Shown: positions 30,748-41,269, counted from the stretch's first letter. The stretch is DNA of 64,000 nt from Histomonas meleagridis (GCA_020186115.1 WSYJ01000186.1:1037501-1101500); one strand, 5' to 3'. Program-made: numbers and translations. Notes: generated by a model from the letters alone, not told the origin.

Positions 30748-30951
30748 TTATGTATTATGAAGTTCCCAATCATTTTTTAAGGGTGTTAATGAGCTGTTAA
30801 CAGCATACCAATGATTCTTTTTAAGGATTTCTTTGATTTCACCCCCACAAAAATTGGACATTTTTCTGACAAATGAATAAAGTATAAAGAAAAAGTTTAA
30901 ATATAAATACATGTTTATAATTTTTGATTCAATAAAATTATGTTCAGCCAT
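30748..30951 (-). pseudogene. Small remnant of the DUF3447 family
   Basis: A 67-codon minus-strand frame ending LKNDWELHNT. The DNA at about 30758-30778 (ATGAAGTTCCCAAT on the plus strand) matches the conserved KNNWELHK region of the intact copy near 43876. The first half is hydrophobic (LYLNFFFILYSFVRKM), as in the N-terminal part of the family. Most of the gene is missing, so it is probably not functional. Confidence 0.4.
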
Positions 30952-31244
30952 TATCTCAAGAAGATAATTTGATTTTTAGTGCTGCTTTTTAATTATAAAA
31001 TTTGTAAATACATCAAATATTTTATATTTATATAACCATCTTATTGAATGATAATTTTCATAAAATATTGTTTATATCGCATTTGCTGATTGAAAAATAT
31101 TTCATTGGTCTCAAACAAAAATAATACTCTTTATGTCTTCTCATTCATTATGATTTTTATCTGAATTTTTGATCATGCCGTTCTGAGAACTGCGTTTTCC
31201 ATCAAAAATTGTTTTGGAAAAGTTTTTGCAAAAGATTAAAAAAA
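30952..31244. other. Intergenic region before tRNA-Arg
   Basis: A+T-rich; no feature was seen. Confidence 0.5.
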
Positions 31245-31317
31245 TGTACCACCCAGGACTCGAACCTGGAATCTCATGCTCCGTAGGCACACGCCTTATC
31301 CATTGGGCCAGTGGTAC
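31245..31317 (-). tRNA. tRNA-Arg (anticodon ACG)
   Basis: The minus strand folds as a 73-nt tRNA. Acceptor GTACCAC/GTGGTAC is perfectly paired with discriminator A. The D-arm is TGGCCCAATGGATAAGGC, and the anticodon arm TGTGC-CTACGGA-GCATG (with two wobble pairs) gives anticodon ACG, read as ICG after A-to-I editing. The T-arm is CCAGG-TTCGAGT-CCTGG. No intron; CCA is not encoded. Confidence 0.96.
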
Positions 31318-31681
31318 TTTCCTGATGATTTATTATTAATATAAACATGAACTATTATTTTGATACTAAAAATAATGGATTTATGAATTTTTTAACAATT
31401 CAATGTGTTTAATGATAAATCTTTATCAAAAAAAAACATATTATAGCTTGGATGAAGATGATAATAATTTGTTAAAACAAAATGGAAAAAATTCAAAATG
31501 TTTTGCATTGAAATCATGATCATTCCTTCAGTTCAAGAAGTAATTTGACAATTCCAATATGTTAATTATTAGATGTATAAATTAATTTCAAAATTTTGAA
31601 GCAGCTATAAGTACTGTTTTAAATTATTTATATCCCAGAAAACGGCTTCTTGAATGCCACTTTTATATACGTTAATTCATC
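31318..31681. other. Intergenic region, 364 bp, upstream of CFAP299
   Basis: A+T-rich. A MYB-like variant AACGGC lies at 31641-31646, 35 nt before the CFAP299 ATG. Confidence 0.45.
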
Positions 31682-32377
31682 ATGACAACTCCAGAGCATG
31701 AAATTGTCTCACATTTTGAAACATATGAAGATTATTTAGATTCAAAAATTTCACAAGAGCATCTGTATTATTTAGGAAACCGTGATGTTGCTCGTAGATT
31801 ATTTGAACTTGGATGTGCAGGAGGATCAGAAGTTATGGATCGAAAAAAATTTGAACAAAAGAAAGCTGAGTTGGATGACCTTAAAAACGCCAAACGTAGT
31901 GCACAAATTCCAATGGCACATCTAGGGTGTGATTTATCTTTTTCACCTTTGATGGAAAAACTTGCAGAAATTGAAGAAGAAGTCAGAAATGGGCAGAAAA
32001 CAGCACTTATTTTTATTAGAAGCATTAATTCGTCTGGTCAAGAAGTCAGTGGATATATTGATTATGCAGATAGACTTCGAACCGAAGATTGGCGAATGTA
32101 TTTTCAAAAAAAGAAACCACTTAGACCAAGGCCAGAAGATATGTCTTATTATAACTGGAAGACAAGAACAATTCACAGAAATGAATCTTCAAGTTTTGAA
32201 GTTCATGCAAATAATGACAGAGGAATTATAATTAACAACAGAAGGGACATGAAGGAGTTCAGTTTAGACCCTGCAGATGCTGATCATCCTGGTGATAATA
32301 CTGTTCGTTATGATATTGACGATCCAAATTATCTTCATGTTGTTCTCTATGTTCACACATCACGCCGTAAAGTATAA
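31682..32377 (+). CDS. CFAP299: Cilia- and flagella-associated protein 299 (CFAP299/C4orf22-like)
   Basis: A 231-residue protein of the CFAP299 (DUF4464) family, found in organisms with motile cilia or flagella. The N-terminal signature FETYEDYLDSKIS (about 12-24) with DLYYL-like HLYYLGNRDVARRLFELG (about 27-44) matches the family start. The central part has KAELDDLKNAKRSAQIP and the C-terminal half has SGYIDYADRLRTEDWRMYF and MSYYNWKT. Length matches the family. Function in other organisms is poorly defined (axonemal association), consistent with a flagellate. It converges with the BspA-like gene. Confidence 0.85.
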   Translation: MTTPEHEIVSHFETYEDYLDSKISQEHLYYLGNRDVARRLFELGCAGGSEVMDRKKFEQKKAELDDLKNAKRSAQIPMAHLGCDLSFSPLMEKLAEIEEEVRNGQKTALIFIRSINSSGQEVSGYIDYADRLRTEDWRMYFQKKKPLRPRPEDMSYYNWKTRTIHRNESSSFEVHANNDRGIIINNRRDMKEFSLDPADADHPGDNTVRYDIDDPNYLHVVLYVHTSRRKV

Positions 32378-32468
32378 GTAAATTAATTTAATAATAATTG
32401 ATAATTTAAGTTATATATTTATTTAGTATAAATTATGTTTCCGCTTGGAACTATTTTGTTCTATTAAA

Positions 32469-34948
32469 TTAGATCTGACTAATTAAATTATCTTCTTTGA
32501 AATCTTTAGCAAATGGATCTTCGTCAACATTAGACATATGTATTCCAATACCAAACATATTTTCATTTTCATTTTCTTCATTACTACTTACTTGGAGCAA
32601 TTCATTTGAATGCTTTTTATTTCGAATATGAACCAAAAGTATCGCAAATAATGAAATAATTATCACAACTGCAACAGCAACGCAAACAGCTATGATTATT
32701 GTTGTGGTTTTATTTGCATTAGTTTCCATATCTTTTATATATAGAATCGTGAAAAAATGTGTATAATAATTTCGATAAAATGAGTATACAGCAATTACAT
32801 AATCATAGTAAACAATATCTGTTGGAATATATACACATGATGAACCAAAAAGTGAAATAAGATATGACTTTGAATATGTCGAATTAAATATGATGGTTTG
32901 AGTACGTGACAATGAATAAATCAAAGTGAATGTAATGGTATATGATGCGCCACTTGAAAGTGAATAATTGTACACCCCTGTAGCTAATGGATTTGATACA
33001 GAAAATTTGCTTGTTTGTGAAAATAGATTCGATTTTATTAATGAACTTGATTCTATCGTATTAGATCTTGTGTATGTATTAGATCTTGTGTATGTATTAG
33101 ATCTTGTGTATGTATTAGATCTTGTGTATGTATTAGATCTTGTGTATGTATTAGATCTTGTGTATGTATTAGATCTCGTGTATGTATTAGATCTTGTGTA
33201 TGTATTAGATCTTGTGTATGTATTAGATCTCGTGTATGTATTTGATTTTGTAAACGTGTCAGATATTGTGCATGTATTTGATGATGTAAATGTGTTGGAT
33301 CTTGTGTACGTATTTGAATTTGTAAATGTTTGTGTTGGCATTGGAATACATCCATCAACTGTCGTTCTTCTGCTTACGCTTAACTCTCCAAATTTATCAC
33401 TTTGGTAATCACCAAATACCATTACTGTGTCTGTTTTTATATTAGAAAAAGACTTAGAATCAATTTCTGGCTCATTCTTCCCATAAAAATATATGCAGCT
33501 TAGGCTTGTACAATAGGAAAAAGCGTTTAATCCAATTTTTGTAACAGTGGCAGGAATTTTTACATTATTTAAACTCTTACAATAAAAAAACACAGCTGTG
33601 TCAATTGTTGTTAAATTTTCTCCAATTATAACTGATGAAATACCTGCATTATAAAATGCATAATTCCCAATCGTTGTAACTGAATTTGGAATTATTATAC
33701 TGTCTAATTTTGAACATAAACAAAATGCATAACCATCAATTGTTCTAATGTTTTGACCCATTGTAATAGTTGAAATTTTCGAATGATAAAATGCACTATG
33801 TCCAATAGACAAAACTGAATTAGGAATTATAATATTATTTAATTTTTCACAATAATAAAATGCAAATTTTTCAATTGTAGTAACTGTATTTGGGATTTCA
33901 AAACTTTCATCTGCTTTTCCTGTTGGATAAAATATGATAGTTGTTATGCTTTTATCATATAGAACTTCATCATTTTCATAGTTGGAAAAACTTGGATTAT
34001 CTTTTGCAACATTCAAAACTTGAAGTTTTTCACATTGACAAAAGGCTTCATTTCCAATCATTTGTACATTTGCCCCAATTGTAACTGATAATAATTGGTT
34101 ACAATCATAAAGCACTCTGTATCCAATTGTATCAACTGAATTTGGAATTGTAATGTTATTGAGATTTGTACTTGAGAATGCACTTTCTCCGATTGTTTTT
34201 ATATTTACACCAAAGTTAACAACTGACAAATCAGAACAAAAGTAAAATGCTTTATTTCCAATTTTTGTAACTTCATTTCTTATGTTAACTTGAGTTATAG
34301 TTTTACAATTACTGAATGCTTCATTTGGAATTTCATCAACACCATTAATAAAATAACATAAAAAGCATTATTTTTATTTGAATCTTCAAAATCATTGGAA
34401 TCATTGATGATCAATGTAGAATTTTCATCAATAAATTTTTGAAAAGCATTCATAAAAAATAATGCAAAAACAAATGGAACTTTTAAACTTTCATTTAATA
34501 AAAGATTTTGAATTGAAAATGATATTTTAGACTTATTTAAGTATAAGCTAAATATAAACACAAGAAAAATAAATGAAATTATAATTGGAAATTTGGAAAC
34601 TGCGGAAAAAATTCTTAAAAATATTTCATTTTTAAAGCACCTGTAAATGAGAGGAATGTGATGATTCAAATTATAACTTATCGAAGTGGTCGCAAAGATT
34701 GAGTTTAAATTGTCGATTGTTGAAGGTAATCGTGTTTTATCAGAATATGAATCATTTTCTTTTGCATTAGCTATTATACCTTTTGTGTGTGGCTCAAATT
34801 GTAGAAATATAAATAAAAATTCTGATTTAACATCATCTAATCGTAATCTATAACCGAAATTTTTAATCACTGCTTGATTGGAGACATCAAAATAAAAGAT
34901 TATTTGCACTGTAAGCAAAGCCAAAATAAGGCGATATTTTTTCATCAT
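32469..34948 (-). CDS. BspA-like leucine-rich-repeat surface membrane protein, with a frame break
   Basis: A trichomonad BspA-like adhesin-type protein. The N-terminal frame (34948 down to 34295) starts with a signal-peptide-like MMKKYRLILALLTVQIIF. At about 34340-34375 the frame must shift to continue as VDEIPNEAFSNCKTITQV; the LRR frame has no ATG of its own there, so a small insertion or an assembly error is likely. About ten LRR_5 repeats follow (IPNSVTTIGNYAFYN type), then a Ser/Thr/Asn stalk of NTYTRS six-residue repeats and about 90 further residues. A single membrane helix TTIIIAVCVAVAVVIIISLF precedes a roughly 50-residue acidic cytosolic tail holding DPF, a possible AP-2-binding motif. 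Expected at the cell surface with the LRRs outside. Confidence 0.85.
33061..33240. repeat. 18-bp coding minisatellite, ten units
   Basis: Ten tandem copies of an 18-bp unit (TTAGATCTTGTGTATGTA on the plus strand), nearly perfect with two T-to-C variants. On the minus strand they encode the NTYTRS stalk of the BspA-like protein. Degenerate copies continue to about 33330. Confidence 0.96.
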
Positions 34949-35299
34949 GGTGAACCTCTTAAAATAACAAAAAATCAATACCATGAAAAAAACCGATTTC
35001 ATTTCAATACCCCAAGACCAAAAAAGGCACTTTTTGAATTGATATCAAATTCAGTAACTGTAACGTCAAATTCAAACAAATAAAGGCAAATGACAGGGCG
35101 TGTCAAAATATAAACTACACAATAATTTTGTGCTACAAGTGAACTGTGTAAGCGCAAACAGGTTAAAACTCTAGAGTTAGAATTCAGATTCTAAAATTTA
35201 TTTAGTTTTGGGTTTCAACGAAGTTTAAAAACTCTTTGATAACATATAGCCTTTATTTTATATAGATTCAAAAAATTAAATCATGTGAATGCATCAATA

Positions 35300-35767
35300 T
35301 TATTTTCTGTCGCTGCCTCCATCAATGTTTTGTGAAGTATCGCATTTTGGCTCAGGGAGACCCATTTCAAATCGATAATATTGTTTTTCAATTTCCTCGA
35401 AATGTTTTTGAATGGACTCCATTTCTGACATTCGCGTGTCCATGCTATCTAAAACGTTGGTAACTTTATCTTTAGTTTCCTTTGAAGAATCAATAAAATA
35501 ATTCAATAAAATAAAATCAATACAAAATTGATTGAATTCTTTTATGCTATCGTTGTTTTTATCCTTAGAATATACAGGCGCTTGTCTATTTCGAAATGAT
35601 TTATCAAGTTCCACTTCAAGCTCAATTTCTTTCTGTAATTTTTGTGCTAAATCATGTTGCCCTTTTTGAGTAACATTTGGATTAACATAGATATAATCTA
35701 ACTTTCCTTTTTTTGTTCTGTTAAGATTCGAAAATGTTTGATTTGCTGGGGACTTTGTTTTATTCAT
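35300..35767 (-). CDS. Hypothetical protein, partly coiled-coil
   Basis: A 155-residue charged protein without a recognised family. The N-terminal 25 residues are Asn/Thr/Lys-rich (MNKTKSPANQTFSNLNR). There is a Leu/Glu-rich helix near 40-57 (LAQKLQKEIELEVELDK), a hydrophobic stretch FCIDFILLNYF near 80-91 that could be a buried helix, and a likely coiled coil at about 97-132. The tail is polar with Gly/Asp. The first ATG gives the whole frame. It is divergent from the HID1 gene with under 90 bp between ATGs, which supports a real gene. Function is unknown. Confidence 0.62.
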   Translation of the reverse strand: MNKTKSPANQTFSNLNRTKKGKLDYIYVNPNVTQKGQHDLAQKLQKEIELEVELDKSFRNRQAPVYSKDKNNDSIKEFNQFCIDFILLNYFIDSSKETKDKVTNVLDSMDTRMSEMESIQKHFEEIEKQYYRFEMGLPEPKCDTSQNIDGGSDRK

Positions 35768-35853
35768 TTTTTTGTACGTTATTTCTATATTTCTAAATAC
35801 TCATAGAAAAAATTGAGCAAAGTCATATGACATCTATCGTTCATCGACCAAAA

Positions 35854-37827
35854 ATGGGCAACATAAACTCAGCGATTAAAAATCTTCAAGAAATATTAAA
35901 TGTTCTTAGCAAGGATGAATGTGTTCAAATGCACCCAATATGGCAAAAGGTATCAGTAGAAAACTTTATTGCAATAAAAGATGAAGAAAATGATATTAAA
36001 AATTTAAAATTAATTAGAACTCGATATCCTAACAATTTCTCAAATTTAATATCAACTCTTGGCGATTCTTTTTCGAAAGCAATTCAATTATCCGATACAA
36101 ACCCTGAAATATATTCATTATTTACACCATTTTGCAAATTTTTACAAATTTTGCTAGCATCTTCAGGAGGGTACAGTGATTCCAGCCCATGGTTTAAAAA
36201 ATCTACAAAAAAATTCAAATCAAATCAACCAATTTTTACACTTTTGAAAAATCTTTTTTCTTTATTAAATTTCCACTTAGATTCGATTGATCTAATTTCA
36301 AAGAATCCATTAGATAATATACAATTTATGAATACACTTCTTTATGCATGTCATTCAGCATCCTTTAACCAAAAAGAAACAACTGAAGATCCTTCCCCTT
36401 TCATGTTAGCTTTTGACCAACTTAATGGGAAAGAATATTTATTTGTTTTATTTAATTTTATCCCACATATTTTCAACAACAAAAAGTCAACGACACAACA
36501 AATATCCCTTGTTAAGTCCCATCTTACTTTGGTCACACCAATCATTTTTTCATGTCCCAATTGGCATTCTGCAGTTGAGTCACTTGAGCCGTCACTTTTG
36601 CACTCACTTTTTCTGAGTATTTCAACTCACAATTCATCCGTTATCACATGTGACCAACAAATCCTTACATTATTTTATGTTATTATCTCCAACTTCCCAA
36701 CAATTTCCGATTATTTCGAAAGTCAAAATTCCAATATTCAATTTATCATCTCATTATTATTTTATTTTCAAAATCAACTCGAAAAAGGAACAATTTCATT
36801 TTTACATACCATTATATTAGCCTCGTTAAGTATTCTTACGACTAAAATGTCGACATTATTATTTCTTAATGAGAAAACTAAAATCATTTTCCCCACTAAA
36901 ACGCGAATTTTATCTAACACTGTTGGAGATTTAATTATCGAGATATTAACTAATGTTGTTGACATTGATTTAGAAATGTCATCACCAGTATTACCATTAA
37001 TTAATACTGTCATAGCTAATATTAGTTCCACTACTGTAAACATTAGCAAGTTTTCTGCTGTTCGACTTTATGACTTTTTACGTTTTTATTTCTCGTCGAA
37101 AATCTCTGAACGAACTGAATTTAATTCATCGATCGAAAAACTTTTAATATCAATTTTTAATCTAACACGAATCCAAACATTTTCTAATCATAACTTATTA
37201 CTTAAAGGATTCGAAGAACTTATTCTCCTTGAAGAAATCTCGAATTCTAATGTCGAAACATGGCGCGAAATCGTAAAGAAACTTCTTAAGATAATAAATG
37301 CCGCTGAAATGCCATTGACGCAAACGACAGAAGCAAAAGAGAAATCACTTGAAGTACATAATGCGATTTCGCCGATTTTAGCAGAGTATTCACAAATTCC
37401 ATTTTTGAAGCAAGTCGAAATAACGACAATAAAAAGAAACCCAACAATTATATACGATTGGTTCCGCGTTATGTTTTGGGAATTAATTCCTGACGATACA
37501 GTGAAATATAATTTGCGATTTTCTTCGTTTTCGTTATATGAACAAAATTATTTAAGTGATTCTGACTCTGATGTTAAAGAAAATGTTAATAACGAAAAAG
37601 ATGACGAAGATATAAATGATGTTGATGATGCTGATGTTGTGGATGATGATGAAACAAGTGAAATAGGTAATGAAATTAACGAAGTGATACAAAAGGAAAA
37701 TATAAATAACAATTACTTCGATGACGAGAATAATGATGATAAAAAGGAGAAAAAGGATTTAAATCAGCCGACAGAGGACCCGTTCGGGAAATATGATGAC
37801 TTCTTGAACTTCATTAACTCGACATAG
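35854..37827 (+). CDS. HID1: HID1/dymeclin-family trafficking protein
   Basis: From the ATG at 35854 the protein has 657 residues starting MGNINSAIKNLQ. HID1 proteins are N-myristoylated Golgi/dense-core-vesicle sorting factors beginning with MG, so this start is preferred over the ATG at 35827. The body is an alpha-solenoid rich in Leu/Ile/Phe helices. Points of similarity are the early VSVENFIAIKDEENDIKNL region and the late YDWFRVMFWELIPDD segment, which matches the WFRTYMWGVIY-type segment of HID1. A 90-residue acidic Asp/Asn/Glu-rich stretch lies near the C-terminus, ending in a DPFGKYDDFLNF motif. Identity is moderate, so the family call is likely but not certain. Confidence 0.68.
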   Translation: MGNINSAIKNLQEILNVLSKDECVQMHPIWQKVSVENFIAIKDEENDIKNLKLIRTRYPNNFSNLISTLGDSFSKAIQLSDTNPEIYSLFTPFCKFLQILLASSGGYSDSSPWFKKSTKKFKSNQPIFTLLKNLFSLLNFHLDSIDLISKNPLDNIQFMNTLLYACHSASFNQKETTEDPSPFMLAFDQLNGKEYLFVLFNFIPHIFNNKKSTTQQISLVKSHLTLVTPIIFSCPNWHSAVESLEPSLLHSLFLSISTHNSSVITCDQQILTLFYVIISNFPTISDYFESQNSNIQFIISLLFYFQNQLEKGTISFLHTIILASLSILTTKMSTLLFLNEKTKIIFPTKTRILSNTVGDLIIEILTNVVDIDLEMSSPVLPLINTVIANISSTTVNISKFSAVRLYDFLRFYFSSKISERTEFNSSIEKLLISIFNLTRIQTFSNHNLLLKGFEELILLEEISNSNVETWREIVKKLLKIINAAEMPLTQTTEAKEKSLEVHNAISPILAEYSQIPFLKQVEITTIKRNPTIIYDWFRVMFWELIPDDTVKYNLRFSSFSLYEQNYLSDSDSDVKENVNNEKDDEDINDVDDADVVDDDETSEIGNEINEVIQKENINNNYFDDENNDDKKEKKDLNQPTEDPFGKYDDFLNFINST

Positions 37828-38262
37828 TTTGTATAAATGTTCTTTCTTAATATATTATTTTTTGGCAAAATGTTTTAAAATTTGAAAAGTTATAACTTTA
37901 AAACGAATGTGTACTCATTTTAGGTTACAAGCTGATGCAGATATTAATATGATATAAAAAGTCATTAACAAATTTAATCATCGATTCTAATTTTTATAAA
38001 ATTTCGTGAGAGAAATGCAAACAGCCAACTTTAAAGGTAAAAAAAATAATAAATTTATACGCAAATTTTCCAAAAAACTATCATTTAAATAATAGATAGC
38101 TATAGTAATAAAACATTGATAGAAAAATGAAAATGTACTTCAATTGAATAAAAAGTTCGTTTGGTGACACTTTTCATTTGGAACGGTTCGATTTTGAGAG
38201 GTGATCAGATCCCTTTGAAATTCGTCTATCGTTTTGATTGCACGGTTTTCCCAACTATAATC
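37828..38262. other. Intergenic region, 435 bp
   Basis: A+T-rich upstream region of the membrane-protein gene. AACGGT lies at 38182-38187, with an ACGGTTTT at about 38242. Confidence 0.45.
38182..38187 (+). promoter_or_regulatory. MYB-like AACGGT element
   Basis: GGAACGGTTCG, 75 nt before the ATG at 38263. It lies within the TTG-initiated extension of the longest frame, which argues against that extension being coding. Confidence 0.4.
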
Positions 38263-38901
38263 ATGGAAGATTTCTCTTTTACTTTCAAGAGATCAACATT
38301 GGTCACAATATTTCTTATTCTCATTTACTTTGTAAGTGTATTGTGGTGCACTGTTGTAACATGTATGTGGGTTTCAAGTGATCCTTATTTTTATATTGAC
38401 AGTTATTATCAATTGGATTTATATAATCACGCTGTATCCTTGATGATCTTCAGTTTGGTCGAGCTTGGTCTTGTAGTTCTTACAATGGTCTTTTATTTTT
38501 GTTGCAAAGAATGCATTATTTTCAAAAAGTTTATGATTTGGTTAACAGGAATAGTGGGTGTAGGTGCAACTATTTGTCAAGCTGTTTGTATAGCAGCAAC
38601 ATCAGGAAAGATTTGTACTTATATTGCTGATAAGTACAAATTCTATAGATCTCCACCCAGTAAATTATTAGGAGCATGCTTTAAGCCTCATTCTGACATT
38701 GCTGCGGTATTCCCTTTTTATGTTCTTACACACATTTTCATTTTTTATTACATATACATAACCAACTATTTCCAGAATCCTGGAGGCCCTGAAGTACAAG
38801 ACTACAAAGAAATAATGCCACAAACCCCCAGAAATCCTTCCCCTCCTACACCAACAACAACACAACCCACTCTTCAATCACCATATGAACAGTTTTACTA
38901 A
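38263..38901 (+). CDS. Four-helix membrane protein with Pro-rich cytosolic tail (tetraspanin-like layout)
   Basis: A 212-residue protein starting MEDFSFTFKRS. It has four hydrophobic segments: about 14-36 (LVTIFLILIYFVSVLW), 56-80 (AVSLMIFSLVELGLVVLT), 89-111 (LTGIVGVGATICQAV) and 144-165 (VFPFYVLTHIFIFYYIYI). Several cysteines lie around helices 2-3, including a CC pair in FYFCCKEC. The loop between helices 3 and 4 is short and there is no CCG motif of true tetraspanins, so only the layout is similar. The tail is Pro/Thr/Gln-rich. The longest frame begins with TTG at 38161. The stop lies in TAAA. Confidence 0.75.
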   Translation: MEDFSFTFKRSTLVTIFLILIYFVSVLWCTVVTCMWVSSDPYFYIDSYYQLDLYNHAVSLMIFSLVELGLVVLTMVFYFCCKECIIFKKFMIWLTGIVGVGATICQAVCIAATSGKICTYIADKYKFYRSPPSKLLGACFKPHSDIAAVFPFYVLTHIFIFYYIYITNYFQNPGGPEVQDYKEIMPQTPRNPSPPTPTTTQPTLQSPYEQFY

Positions 38902-39157
38902 AACATAGTAATATTTCTGATTTTTCAATAAACTTAAGTGACTAAAGTTTTTAAACTGAGTTAAATTAAAAAATAATGAGCAATTTATAAGACAAATATA
39001 TCAACAAAGAAAGCTATGTGGATTAATATGCTTTAGTATCGCTTTGATAAACTACATGAAATAATGTTTTTATTTGTGATTCCTTATGAAATTGTTGCTA
39101 TCATTAGTAACCCCATTTTGCATGTCACTTTTCGAAATATTTTAAGCGGTTGCTCAA

Positions 39158-40888
39158 ATGACAAGCCAAGCACCAAGCTCATCTGAAACATCTAATACAC
39201 CAGATGACCTTACAGAGCAAAGGAGCCAATGGCTGACAAAGCTTCTAGCTGAGAATCCTCAAATACTTGCATTAAGAGAAAGAGTTCTTCCATGGACTGG
39301 TGGTTACTCATTTTCTAATGCAGTTCATACAGATACAACAACGGTCCTTTCGCATATCAACAGACACAAAGTTCTTGAGTTAGTATATCAACATTTTTGT
39401 GCGATTGGAATGAATCGAACCGCTGAAACACTTATCAAAGAATCAGGACATGAATATCAAAAAACAGATCAGCCGTGGGAGAAAACTGATCTTCTTTTAC
39501 TTGTTTCTCTTGGTATTTTACCACGTGAAGATCCTTGGACAATTACTGAAGATCCACATCATCAGCTTGTTGAAGAGTATCTTGAAGAAGACTTTTTTGC
39601 CTCATCTTATCGAGAATCAGTTGAGTCAATTTCAACAGAATTATTAGATCCCTCATTTAACCTTGTTCTTGTTGATGATGCCACAAACACTAAACTCGAG
39701 ACAATCAAAGCAGCCTCTCTCAAGCGTCTTATTGTCTTCCTTGCAACAACATCATCAGATCAACTTTCTGATGACGATATCCATCGGTTCTTTCTGACAC
39801 TTCACTCGATCACTTCATCTTACCACTTCCTCGAGCATTTGATGGCACTTTTTAACTGCCACCTTCTGCAAACGGATGACGAAGAGTCTCATCAAAAGAT
39901 TCTCAATATGCAATCACAGCTTCGAATAAATGTTATCAATCTCATTAAGAAGTGGACTAACTTCCACGGTCTATTCATTGGACGTAAAACAATTAAATCT
40001 ATTGGACAATTTATTCGTCAAATCGTAGATAACCAAAGTGAATATCAAAACGTCGCTATCTACGCAAAGTCAATTCTTACATCTCTTCCACAATTAACAT
40101 ATGGTCAAAAATCTGGTGTATTACCTGATCCAACACAAAATCCTGAAATCCCAGATCCACAAATTATCTTCCGTCCGAACCTTCGGCTTATTGATCCGAA
40201 CCCAATTGAAGTTGCTCGACAAATCACACTTCTATTTCATACATCTTTCAAAGCAGTACACTCTCGTGAGTTTATGGTTGCACTCAGTAACCAAAGGGTT
40301 TCACATCAGACCCCAACACTTGCTGAATTCTTTGATTTTGGTGAACGTTTGACATTAAATGCACTTGAATGCATCGTTATGGCCAACGACAAAACAGCTG
40401 TAATCAGTCAATTGTTAGAAATCGCATCTAACCTTGAACAATTAGGTAACTTTGATGCTCTTGCAAGAATTGTCATGGCATTGAATCGTGAAGAACTTCG
40501 ATATCTACCAGTCTGGCAACAACAAACGCAGAGAGAAATGCTCAAAAGACTTTATGAAAGAAGTGGCGATTACTTTAGGACACAGAATGAATACATCAAA
40601 GCCATAAACGAGCGGTTTGAGGGGTGGGCCTCGACGATACCAAATTTGAGAGTGGAGTTAACGGTCGACGTCGCCGATAAGTCCCCATCGTTCATCGGCG
40701 GTTTGATAAACTGGCAAAAACGGTGGAGTGTATCTAAGAAGACATTGGTATTATATAGGTTCCAAAATAAGCCATATAATTATTGGCCGATTCCACAGAT
40801 ACAGAAAGTTATAAATCGTCCGCCAACATTATCACCGGAACAAATACAAGAAAAGTTAAATGATATTCGAAGAGCATATAACAAGTAA
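39158..40888 (+). CDS. LisH-containing Ras guanine-nucleotide exchange factor (RasGEF)
   Basis: A 576-residue protein. A LisH-like helix pair occurs at about 68-100 (KVLELVYQHFCAIGMNRTAE). A helical REM/RasGEF_N-like region follows (about 170-300, with RLIVFLATTS and FFLTLHSITSSYHFLEHL). The catalytic CDC25 domain starts at about 345 (NPIEVARQITLLFH) and includes VIMANDKTA-type helix turns, EIASNLEQLGNFDALARIVMA (about 427-447, the helical-hairpin region that opens Ras) and EELRYLPVWQQ. It is predicted to load GTP on Ras/Rap-like GTPases. LisH fused to RasGEF is known in amoebae. The C-terminus is basic. The stop lies in TAAA. Confidence 0.88.
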   Translation: MTSQAPSSSETSNTPDDLTEQRSQWLTKLLAENPQILALRERVLPWTGGYSFSNAVHTDTTTVLSHINRHKVLELVYQHFCAIGMNRTAETLIKESGHEYQKTDQPWEKTDLLLLVSLGILPREDPWTITEDPHHQLVEEYLEEDFFASSYRESVESISTELLDPSFNLVLVDDATNTKLETIKAASLKRLIVFLATTSSDQLSDDDIHRFFLTLHSITSSYHFLEHLMALFNCHLLQTDDEESHQKILNMQSQLRINVINLIKKWTNFHGLFIGRKTIKSIGQFIRQIVDNQSEYQNVAIYAKSILTSLPQLTYGQKSGVLPDPTQNPEIPDPQIIFRPNLRLIDPNPIEVARQITLLFHTSFKAVHSREFMVALSNQRVSHQTPTLAEFFDFGERLTLNALECIVMANDKTAVISQLLEIASNLEQLGNFDALARIVMALNREELRYLPVWQQQTQREMLKRLYERSGDYFRTQNEYIKAINERFEGWASTIPNLRVELTVDVADKSPSFIGGLINWQKRWSVSKKTLVLYRFQNKPYNYWPIPQIQKVINRPPTLSPEQIQEKLNDIRRAYNK

Positions 40889-41269
40889 AAACGTATCTGT
40901 TGTTTTCTATCAACACCAAAAGGAAATGAAGTAAAAAATCGAATTCTTTGTGATTTATTTTATTTTTTGGGTTGTTGTGTAAAAACTTTGTTCAAATGGA
41001 ACGAAATTTATTTTACAATTCGTTTTTGTAATTTTATTAAAAGGGTATTCAGCAACATTGAAAATCTTTAGAATTTTTAGAGTACTCGAAGAGGAAAATG
41101 TTTAGTACTGAGTTTTCTTATGGGAAATTAAACATATTGCCAACATTTTGAAAATAATGAAATATATATATATAAAATTCTCAAACAATGTTGAAAACCA
41201 TTTTTACTTAGTGTTGATTAGTCATGTTAGTGAGTAATTCTACAATATCCATATGTTGGTAAAATATTG
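40889..41269. other. Intergenic region, 381 bp
   Basis: 3' flank of the RasGEF gene facing the end of the ankyrin array. A+T-rich with a TATATATATA run near 41165. No gene was seen. Confidence 0.5.

Noticed and set aside
33061-33240. Evenly spaced repeats that might suggest a CRISPR array
   Set aside because: Units are directly adjacent 18-mers without spacers and encode a protein stalk in a eukaryotic gene.
32968-33408. 146-codon plus-strand frame with repeated VLDLVY
   Set aside because: Antisense shadow of the NTYTRS coding repeat of the BspA-like gene.
38161-38262. N-terminal extensions starting at GTG or TTG (also at 6764, 19540, 23118, 44840, 45015, 48588)
   Set aside because: Non-ATG starts are not expected in eukaryotic nuclear genes. 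Family start points, Inr or MYB-like elements favour the downstream ATGs.
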